64,000 nucleotides of DNA from contig JASPKZ010007433.1 in assembly GCA_030220185.1 (NCBI GenBank), positions 248,001-312,000 of the forward strand, read 5' to 3'. A program made the translations under genes and the position numbers. The notes below the pieces were generated by a model. The model ran no database searches and was not told the origin of the DNA. It saw only the letters and a list, made by a program, of their open reading frames with translations. Positions 38,920-49,602 of this stretch are shown in pieces. How positions within the stretch are numbered: the stretch's first letter is position 1; the number at the start of each line of letters is the position of its first letter. This stretch comes from Diploptera punctata. Its lineage: Eukaryota; Arthropoda; Insecta; Blattodea; Blaberidae.

Positions 38920-39700
38920 ATATTGAGCTATTGCCCCAAATGGGAGTCAATGACCAATCACGTTTCAATGGATTTTGTTTTACAACCAATCACAATCGTG
39001 TTTCATCTTGATATTTATCGAATTCTGTTTGCCAAAATAAAGAAAGCTCCTCATTTTTAATATTCTGAACAGGTCATAGCATTATTTTGCAGTGACTGAC
39101 TCTGTAAGAAATACGTTGAATATAGCGATTTATATATTAAGACGCAAGAATCCTAGAATCCAAGTGACTCCCAGATTGTATATTTATAGTGCACGAATGT
39201 AATCAGATACCGCTTGCGAGATATAATAGAAAAAAATGTAGCAACTGATTATACCACAATAAAAATTTATCACGGTTTCCACTTTCTTAAACGTATTATT
39301 TTCCAGGATTTTACGTTCCAAAAAATATAATTGACATTTTTACATCTTAGGTCATCTGAAATTAATTAATAACCTATAATGTTGGTTATAAACAGTTTGA
39401 TGCGTTTCATTTCTTCTCCATTAGGATGCATTCTTACAATATTGCGATCCTTTGGCAATAAATAATATGATCTGGTTGCAGTGATGAACAAGTGAAACGT
39501 AACAAACGTTTCTCATTTGTTTTCAAACTTCGCCGATTACATTAAATATGTAAATATTTTAAAATAACTATATTTAAATAATGATTTTGAGCAAACAGCT
39601 TAATTTTATTCGTTAAATAGTCGTAACAAATGCCATTCTTAGTTTTCAAATCGTCTGGATAAATTTGGAAATCACTAGTGGCATTACTTATGATAAATAT
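38920..39700 (+). mobile_element. Non-autonomous element E, copy 2
   Basis: GCCCCAAATGGGAGTCAATG at the start, TTCGTTAAATAGTCG near 39614 and AGTGGCATTACTTATGAT at the end. This is the longest copy. Confidence 0.7.
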
Positions 39701-39884
39701 TTGAAAAACAACAAATACTTGCCATCAGGAGGTAGTGACACGCAAACCGCTGTGTAAATAATGCACAGGCTCACAGTCCGGGGTTTCTCATGTTAAAATT
39801 CATCAGCTGCGGTGCATCATTATGTTGAATCTCGGTTTACAATTGCTTTCTCTGTGTAAACCACCATGTGTTCATGTACAGGGT

Positions 39885-40605
39885 GTAACTCAACTAAGCT
39901 CTCCATACAACCATATCCCCAATGAATGCTTTTCAGTTATTCTCTGTAAAATCTACCCTCCTCAAATCATAGTAGGCCTAAATATTATTTTCAACCTCGT
40001 AACCGTACTGGACTTGCGCAGGTTCGAGTCACCATGCGGGAAGAAATGTTCTCATGAAATTTCTGCCAGTGTGAGGCCGGTGCGCACCCAGCATCGTGAG
40101 GCATTTCGGTAGGTACATTAAGTATCGGCTTCAGGTTGAGAAAACCAGCTATAATGATTGGGGAGTCGATATGCTGACCACATGTCACCCCTACATTGGT
40201 AGAATAATCATCTCCCTCTGTGATTAACACATGTAGATGTGAAACCAGCAGATGTCGCGCCATGGAGTAAAGTAAACCCCATTCCAGGTGTGCCTACTGG
40301 GAAGTTTCTATTTTCCTTTACAAGAAGCTTTGATGACCCTCTTTCATTCCCCATTCGTGCCACATCTCTTTCACAAGGCAATCTACGAGATTAACTTTCC
40401 TTATTACATCTGGTTTCCTATAAATATCATATAGCTCACTGTTATGTAGTTTTCTCCATTCACTTGTCTGTTCATCTCTTTGGTCCGAAAAATTTCCTAA
40501 GAACTTTATTCTCAAATACTCATAATGTTCTCTCCTCCCTTAAAGTAAGAGTCCATGTTTTACATCGATATAATGTAACTGGAAGAATAACAGTTTTATA
40601 CATAG
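39885..40605 (-). mobile_element. LINE family 1 antisense fragments with a tRNA-like patch
   Basis: Family 1 antisense text occurs near 39890-39995 and 40265-40605 (GTTTTCTCCATTCACTTGTC). Between them CGCAGGTTCGAGTCACC resembles a pol III box B. I could not assign that part to a SINE family. Confidence 0.5.
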
Positions 40606-41109
40606 AAACGTATATTCATAACAAGAACTAGCACACTAGTCATGCGTCCATAGAAACGGCCTACTTGCAGAACGATCATCCACTCTATAGCGGTGACATG
40701 TGATCAGCACATCGGGTCCCCGATCTGTTAGCTGCTTTTCTAAACCTTAACCACTACCTATTGTATCTACCCAAATTCCTCACGATACTGGTAAGACAGC
40801 GATTCCATATTGACCGAAAATCCAGGAGAAAATGTTCACCTTTATGGGGACGCAAACCAACACATGTCTCATAGCTCCTCCAAGGCATGATCACATAAAC
40901 AGTCAGGCTACGGACACAGCATTTTTATTTCACATTCTGTATTTCTGCATTATCAATGAATTCACGTTTCATCCAAAGGAAGCCATACTCTGAATTTTGA
41001 CGCCGCCAAAAAAATGACTTGTGTCGAGTGTGTGTTTAAAGTATGGCATTGTAATCACTAGACCACCGCGCCGTGAGGAAACAAGATCTACCGCAACTTA
41101 TTATTTACT
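40606..41109. other. Downstream flank of the Ly6-type gene, nothing recognised
   Basis: AT-rich, with no frame or repeat I can support. Confidence 0.4.
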
Positions 41110-41115
41110 TTTATT
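41110..41115 (-). terminator. Polyadenylation signal of the Ly6-type gene
   Basis: AATAAA on the minus strand, 15 nt after the stop codon at 41131. Confidence 0.5.
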
Positions 41116-41130
41116 TGAATAAAACACATT

Positions 41131-41849
41131 TTAAAATTTTAATGAATTAAGTAACATAAAACAAATTAACAACAAAATGAAATGACATTTCGTACAACTA
41201 CTTCTGCTCAAAATAGCGTTGTGTTGACCACAGATACCAAATATAATTGTGCGAGGTGTCGTTGTCTTTTTCGTCCTCCAGGTGCTCGTAGCTTGCGTAG
41301 TAGAAGCAATGGTAGTTGTAGTATTAGAGGTACTTGGAGTAGAAGTAGTTGTAGTTGTAGAAGTAGGACTGGATGTAGTGTTAGAGACGTCTGGGGTAGA
41401 AGTAGTAGTTATGTTAGAGGCGCCAGGAGTCGTTGTAGCGTTGGAGGTAGTTGTAGTGTTAGAGACGTCTGGAGTATCAGTAGTTGTAGCGTTAGAGACG
41501 TCTGGAGTATCAGTAGTTGTAGCGTTAGAGACGTCTGGAGTATCAGTAGTTGTAGCGTTAGAGACGTCTGGAGTATCAGTAGTTGTAGCGTTAGAGACGT
41601 CTGGAGTATCAGTAGTTGTAGCGTTAGAGGGGCCAGAAGTAGTTGTAGTGTTCTGTTCTCCTGCGGGACTGCAGCCGCTGACAGAGGGTCCAGTAGTTGT
41701 CTCCGCGCACCCTTGGTAGTCCTGCATGTCCTTGTCATTGCACAAGTTGGCGTTGCACCACTCGTACGTCGAGGTGTTGGGTTTGGTTTGCAGGTAGTGC
41801 TTCAGCCTGCTCCAGGTGTAGCAGTCCCTCATGCTCGCTGTGTTTTCGC
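41131..41849 (-). CDS. Ly6-type gene exon 5: end of domain 2, Thr stalk, GPI tail
   Basis: The acceptor TTTTACAACAG precedes 41849. Two bases complete a Ser codon from exon 4. It reads ASMRDCYTWSRLKHYLQ, then STYEWCNANLCND, then a stalk rich in Thr, Ser, Asn and Pro, ending in a hydrophobic stretch and the stop at 41131. Confidence 0.85.
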
Positions 41850-44800
41850 CTGTTGTAAAAAACAATCATTACCTACAGCATAACTGTGGGACACCAACTG
41901 CCGCACATAATTGGGCAAATACGGGGTAACAGACCCTTAGGGGAGGTAGTGGTAGGTGGTGACACACAAAATAACAACGGGATGAAAATATCAGACACTG
42001 CGTAAATTAAGCGAGCTTATTATTATTAGTTAATCAAAATATCTCTGCAGGCGGCAGAATTACAAAGCTCTGTTTGTTGCTACACGTGACGTCACATGAG
42101 GCAGTGTACACTCTCACCGTCCCACGTCCCATAGATAGCAGTGTCACGTGTTATATTCCTGCATAAACACGACTGCAGCGCCCTCTGTCAACAACTGCGC
42201 TTACTCCTTAAACGGGCAATAAGTCACAATTATGGTCTAATTTTACTGTTTTACAGAATGTATTTTTTTTTGTTACCCTCAAATTGGAGAAAGTCAGTTT
42301 GTTATGGCAACTTATTGAAACGTATCTGACCGCAGTGAAAACAAATCATGCATAAACTATATTTTTAGCTACTGGATATTATGGTACAATTTGACACACA
42401 CTTCAATAATATCTTCCGAATATTTTTTCCATCACTTTATTAAAGATACTAAATTAATTAAATTAATGTACCACATACCATACATTTAGCGTTTTTTTCT
42501 CGCTTCGGGAATAACTCCAACTTATTGTGAACGGTAATATCATATTCAAAGCTTCATGCTCATATATATAAATTTTTATTTTATTTTATTTTTTTTACTT
42601 TCAAACTGCACACTTTAGATGGCAGCATCAATTAAACGGCAAAAACCTGTATTAAATAAATGACATCATATATAAAAAAAACCATTTAAATAGCCCCTAA
42701 AAATACTTTTTTCTTGACCATTAGTTATTTCGACGCCTATGGACCTACTAACTGATTCACGTATTACTATCGAGGCCGTAGGTTCATGGCCGGTCGGACA
42801 TAAACTCTCCATACATCCTATCCTGAGCTAATATTTTTAAATCATCCCCTGTATAATCTACTTCCCTCAAATCATATTAAATGTTATTATCTCACCCTAT
42901 TCTCGGTCTATCAACTCGTTTTCCATCTGGTTTCCCTAAAAGAAGTCTCCATGCCCCTTTTTCATTCCTCTTTCGTGCCACATGTACTGCCCATCGCTGC
43001 CTACGAAACTAGAAAATATTTTAAAACCCGTTTTGCACTATTCCGTGCATAAAAATTTTAATTCCCTCCTAAAATATATTTTTTTCCTCTAAACTTGTTA
43101 TTTTGACCCCTATGAACAAATTCCATCCATCCATAGTAATTCTGCCCGAAGGCAGGTCCTTCACTGCAACCATTGTCATGCTATGCTTGCAGCTTTACTA
43201 GGGAATTGTAGGTGTGGTAGCTTCCCTTTGCTTTCCACACCGGTGAAGGATGATGATGATGATGATAAGGATAATGATGGCCATATGATTTCGGGGACCG
43301 TTTGGGCCTTAAAGTTTTCCTGACTTTTGTCTTACAGGTGAGGAAAAACCCCGATAAAAACCTCACCCAGAAAACTGCCCCGACCGAGGATCGAACCCGG
43401 GCCCGCTGCGTGACAAGGCAGCACGCTACCTCGAGACCACAGCGGTGGACATGAACAAATTAAACGTGAAAATATAATTCACAAAATCTCAATTCAGAAC
43501 TTGATAATAGCCTCCAATTTTTTTGAACCCCTCAAAAAGTATGTGGCTCATTAATAGAATCCGCATGTTAGGCACTTAAAAAATTCAAAATACGCTCTTA
43601 CAAAAAATACACTACAACATACATTTTTACAGTCTTACATTAAGAATATAAACATATGCTATCAATAGCATGCGAAGATATCAAAGATGCTTTTGGAATT
43701 AGTTTTGTCTTTTTACAAAGAGCAGAACCATCACTTGAGAATATTTTCGCACCAAATTCTTTCACGAAATTGGTCAGTTTGTCTTTTACTGTTGTCCGCT
43801 CTTTAGGCATCTTAAAAAAAATATTCTAAAGGTTAAACAAACAAAAAAAGCCGCACCACTTTGTCTTTGAATCACCTGTCTCTGGATGAGGACTGCAGAC
43901 TGAATTCAGTGTTACCAACATCAAAAATAATATTGCCAGGTTTCAGCACCAGGTGTGACACAGAGAAAGAAAGCTTGAGCCATCTACCGTCTTTCTCACT
44001 CAGCAATGTTTGTATCGAAAAGAAGCAAAGAACTTTTCTCCAAGCCTTAGAGCCGGAGCATAATACAATGGGGCATGGCATAGGGCTATTTCGCTTAACG
44101 GAATGCATGAGATGGAGAAATACAATATTTACCTAATGGGAGTGCACTGAGGGGAAAACCATCTACCTCCTATGTTATTGGGTTATCGCCACCCTTATCC
44201 TAAACTATTCCAAGGGAATTAATAAAAAGAACACTTGAAAACTTCTATGAAATGATTTGTGCCATGAAGTTTATCCATTTCAATTGACTTCACTGAAATA
44301 CTGAGTTAATTTCGAGAAAAATTGGAAATAGGCATTTATAGGCATTATAAGCTGAAATAGGCATTTATAAGCAAAATGAACGTCATGGAGAACAATTCTA
44401 GGGTCGTTGGTATGAAGTCACTTTTACAATATCTATAATAAATAACTGTAGGCATTTTCCCTAACATCCGGTCTCTACTGATTAAGTACAAAAATGAGAA
44501 CATGATAATAATAAATAATAAACCAATAGAACAAGTAACACACTTTAATTATTTAGGTAATAATATATCACAGTTTCATAATCAAAAATATGTGGAAACA
44601 AATTTAGAAAAATATAACAGATTAAATGGTATAATTAGGAGAAATTTTGGAAAACAAATAAGGAAAGAAATCCAATTGAGATTTCATAATGCCATAGCCA
44701 AACCTGCTCTACTATACGGAAGTGAATGCTGGACACTTCGAGCAAAAGATAAATCCCGCATTAATAGTTCACAAATGAGATTCCTCCGATCACTAACTGG

Positions 44801-47800
44801 AGTAACATTAAGGGATAGAATGAAAAGTGATGAGATAAGGATGCAGTGGAATACTAGGGAAATGGTTGAACATATACAAAATTATCAGATTAAATGGTTC
44901 CAACACGTCCAGAGAATGTCAAATTCCCGTTTACCAAAGATGATTTACCACCTCAACCCTAAAGGCAAAAGAGACCTCGGAAGACCCTTCAACCGATGGA
45001 AAGATCAGTTTTTGTAGTCGCAGAACGGGCATCATCACCCAATACTGCATTCGGAAGAAGAATGAGAACATGAGGTTGTTGTCACTTACTGTCGTAGACT
45101 GTAACACACAGCCGGTTGGTGCAGTCGCTGCTGGTTGGGGTCGCAGACTGGTCCACAGTAACACAGACGTCACTGTTGAGAGAGGAGCATCTGTAGCAGG
45201 ACTTGTTCACATCTGAAACACATGTGCCAAGTGTACTTACTAGAGCCTGTCCGGCCTTGAGGAAAACAAGTGGACGGGAATTCCCGAAGCACGTGACTGC
45301 TGCATGGCCAAAGCACAGTTCAGTGGAAATGAAAAAAATAGCTCACTTATTCGATTAATATAATTACGTCATCATCAATTGCAGGCATGGATTAGGCCAT
45401 TGGCCTGTTCCGCTTCAGGATAGAAATTGATCCCTCCATCTCTTCTTAGGTCTTCCTAGGTCCCTTCGTCCTGTGGGTCTGTAGTTCAATAGCTGCTGAG
45501 GTAAGTCTATCGTTTGGCATTCTAAGAAGGTGTTCATGCCAATTATTTTGATATATTTAAATGGTTTCAGTTATTGCTGGTGTGTTGAGAGCTTCATTAC
45601 GCATGTGGTCATAAAGCGTATAACCCGCTAAAGGTCTTAATAACTTCATTTCTGCAGCTACTATCCTATTTAATTTACTGTAGTAAGAGTCCAGGATTCA
45701 GAACCATAAAGTAGAGTTGGAAGAGCCATTGTTTTATAAAATTTTATAATTGTATCTGGGCGTACTTTTCGGAAAAGAATGCTTTTTATCGCTCCTATAA
45801 GTTTTTGAAATTTGACCAATTTTATGTCTGTGTCTTTACATGTGTCGTAGGAAAGATTGCAGCCAAGATAAGTAAAGTTATTAACTTGTTCTATTATATA
45901 TATATATTTGAAGTTATTTATGTTAACTATAGTTGATCAGAATACAGTATACAACTACATGTTCATTCCTACAAAGACCATGAAGTTCATTGTTATGTAG
46001 TCTTCTCCATTCACCTGTCTGTTCATCTCTCTTTGGTACAAAAATTTTTCTAAGAACTTTATTCTCAGATATTCGTAATCTCCTTTGCTCCCTTAAAGCA
46101 AGAGTCCATCTTTCACATCCATATAATATAACTGGTAGAATAACAGTTTATATATTTTCAGTTTAACGTTTTTTGAAAAGAGTTGGGACATCAAGAGTCT
46201 CTGCAATGCATAATAGCACGCATTTCCAGAATTGAGCCTATGTTTAATTTCTTTGTGTATCTCATTCCTATTTGTGATTATTGTTCCTAGGTATTTGAAT
46301 TCAGCCACTTCCTCAAAATTTCCCTCATTCCATATATTGTTTTATAGTAAGTCCTTGTTTTCCCTTAACAGAGATTTAGGCGCTCTCCACATACAGGGAA
46401 GAATTTGAACCATACTAATTTAGTTACACTTGTTTTCGTATAGATGCCATTTGAGTGGTCCATGCTCAGCGTTTCGCCTCATACTGACATCTAGGAAACC
46501 AAGGTAGTACTAGGACGGGAAAATTCGGTAAATTTTGCTTAGAGGCCTTTCCATTCAGGCTTAAGGATCTTTTACGAGCCTGAAAATCTTCAGACTCGGA
46601 ACCCATGGCTTAAAGTCCCTCCCGGAGGACTTGCTCCTTAGATTCTTCCATCCTAAAAAATCCATCGACCTCGGCCGGGTTTGAACCCGCGACCCTCGGG
46701 ACCAGAGGCAAATATATAATTTGTCATAAATAAATAAGAAATGGAGGAAGTTCCTAATTCTCGATTCTGTTTTAACTTGTGTTTAGTCTTATTTCCCGTA
46801 AAATATAATGTTGCATAAGAACAATGTTTCTATCGATGAGAGTTCAGTCATATGGCGGGTAAAAGTAGCACCAATGTTTGTTTTCAGTACAACTGGAACT
46901 TAATTTTGTTTCTTGACTCATCTCATACTTCTTAACTCCCTCGCACAGCATTGAAAATGTCACAAATACAGTGACGAAATCTAGATATGCAAGGGAGTTA
47001 AGAAGTATCAAGAAACAAAATTAAAATAAACCTCATAGTGTTATTTGCTACCTACATAACTTAGTATAGAACATGTGCTTACTGTCGACGGTGACTTGAT
47101 CAGGCTGGTCCTGCACGCCCTGTAGCTGGTCCAGTTGTGTCATGTCTATCGGCACGTTGTTACATAGGTTACTGTTGCATGTAGACACATTGTAGTTATT
47201 TTGATTGTTGAACTGGGACTCGCTGAACTGCTGCTCGGTCATGCACTCGCGCACCACTATCTGTGCGCCTGGGCTCTCTGCAACAAGCAAAACAAATCTT
47301 CTCACTCAAGGATTAAATTATATTTTAAGAGAAAATTTATACGCTCAGATTGGGGTTTGAACCCAAGACCTTTGTCTTTCTATACCAATGCTCTGCCAAC
47401 TCAGCTACCTGAGCACACCATTCTAAACGCAATTTATTTTCTCTTACATATTTTAATTTTAATTAACAATCCATCCATCCATAGTAATTCTGCCCGAAGG
47501 CAGGTCCTTCACTGCAATCATAACATTTTCATGCTATGCTTGCAGCTTTACTAGGGAATTGTAGGTGTGGTAACTTCCCGTTGCTTTCCACACCGGTGAA
47601 GGATGATAAGGATGATGATGATGATGATAAGGATGATGGCCGTATGATTTCCGGGACCGTTTGGGCCTTAAAGTTTTCGTGACATTTGTCTTACAGGTGA
47701 GGAAAAACCCGATAAAAACCTCACCCAGTAAAACTGCCCCGACCGGGCATCGAACCCGGGCCCGCTGCGTGACAAGGCAGCACGCTACCTCGAGACCACA

Positions 47801-48127
47801 GCGGTGAACTTAATTGACAATGTATAAGAGAAAAAAATTGTGTTTGGATTAGGGTGCTCAGGTAACTCAAGTGGTAGAGCATTGGCATAGAAAGCTAAAG
47901 GTCCTGGGTTCAAACCCCAGTCTGAGCGTATATTTCTCTATTCAAATATATAATTAAAACATTATATATATCTTGCTGTCTGTCCTCTCTGCAGTGAGCG
48001 ATGTTTTCTCGCGACTGAGCTGGATACATGAGATTTATTTGACAAAATTCCATTAACTTGGTTTAACCTCCCGCCCCACACGTGTTACACTTCACCCGGA
48101 CCTTACAACAACCTGTCGCGAGAGGGA

Positions 48128-48176
<49 letters not shown>

Positions 48177-48223
48177 ACACACACACAACACACACACACA
48201 CACACACACACCACACGCACGCA

Positions 48224-48270
<47 letters not shown>

Positions 48271-48767
48271 GGACATGGAGGGTCTCCCTGGATGAGTGAT
48301 CAGCTCAATGTCAGGACAACACACACACATTCATACAAACTTGGCGAATATGATGTTCGGGAACCGTTTGGGCCGTAAAGTTTCCTGGCATTTGTCTTAC
48401 AGGTGAGGAAAAACTCAGTTAGCAAACTTGTCCCGACCGGGGATTGAGCCAGGGCGCGCGCTACCCCAGACCACATTGGTAGACTAATTAAGTATATATA
48501 TACTCTGCTGGATAAGAAAAGAAATGAAGATATAAGAAAGGAACTAAATATTTTAAAACTTACAGACCGAATAATTAAATATAGGAACGACTGGAAAGAA
48601 CATATTGATGGAACGCCAGAAGGAAGATTTTCAAAATTATTGCTAAATTATAAACTGCACGGAAGGAGAAATGTTGGTCGCCCACACAGAAGTTGGTCTG
48701 AACAATTTTAACAATTCTAGCTTTCATGAAACCGGAACGAGCCAACAGGCTTAATCCCTGGATGATG

Positions 48768-48818
<51 letters not shown>

Positions 48819-49556
48819 TTATACAAAGATACCAACAAGAATGGAAAAATCATCTGAGAAGAATGGCAAGAAATAGACTTCCAAAATTGGCATTCCAATA
48901 TACCCCAACTGGACATAGGGACCAAGGAAGACCAAAACATCGGTGGAAAGATCAAGACCATCTTCGCTAGGTTTACCGTACAGGCCACATGGCCTAACAC
49001 GAATTTGTTCATGATGATGATGATGATGATATATATATATCTTTAATTTGCTTACTTGTTATAGTCAGCTACTAGATGGCAGTGAAGACCGAGTTCTCGC
49101 GACATCTAGTAATAATGGAGAATATAATACGTATATAAGAAAAAATAAGTGTTTGAATTGGATTTGCCTGGTGGTGTAATGGATAACATGCTGAGGTATA
49201 GACTCAGAGTTGCGGGTTCGAATCCCGTCCAGGCATTTATTTATTTATTTTTCTTATCATGCCATATTAAGCTTGCATTGCTCAATGTTAAACATTTAAT
49301 TATAACATCGATAAAGAGTCACTGCTATAAAGTAAAAAAAAATATATTCTCTTTAATTTGCTTACTTGTTATATTCAGCTACTAGATGGCAGTGAAGACC
49401 GAGTTCTCGCGACATCTAGTAATAATAGAGAATATAATACATATATAAGAAAAATAAGTGTTTGACTTGGATTCGCCTGGTGGTGTAATGGATAACACGC
49501 TGAGGTACAGACTCAGAGTTGCGGGTTCGAATCCCGTCCAGGCATTTATTTTTCTT

Positions 49557-49602
<46 letters not shown>

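Larger units (their letters stand above)
47325..47950. repeat. Inverted pair of tRNA-like repeats around a SINE family B copy
   Basis: The arm at 47325-47455 and the inverted arm at 47825-47950 share AAGAGAAAA.TTATACGCTC-type text and a tRNA-like core (GCTCAGGTA...AGAGCATTGG and GGGTTCAAACCCCA). A family B SINE (47470-47815) sits between. Confidence 0.65.
49042..49565 (+). repeat. Direct duplication of a ~200-bp unit ending in a tRNA-like sequence
   Basis: Units at about 49042-49262 and 49345-49565 share CTTTAATTTGCTTACTTGTT, GAGTTCTCGCGACATCTAG, and a tRNA-like cloverleaf followed by TTATTTTTCTTATCATGCC. A remnant of the same 3' part lies near 53955-54015. Confidence 0.8.

Noticed and set aside
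41182..41883. 233- and 156-codon plus-strand frames over the Ly6-type gene
   Set aside because: Opposite-strand artefacts of the Thr-rich repeat; only the minus strand shows splice sites, cysteine pattern and tail.
48063..48378. Poly-Cys/Val and poly-His/Thr frames
   Set aside because: Translations of a (CA)n microsatellite.
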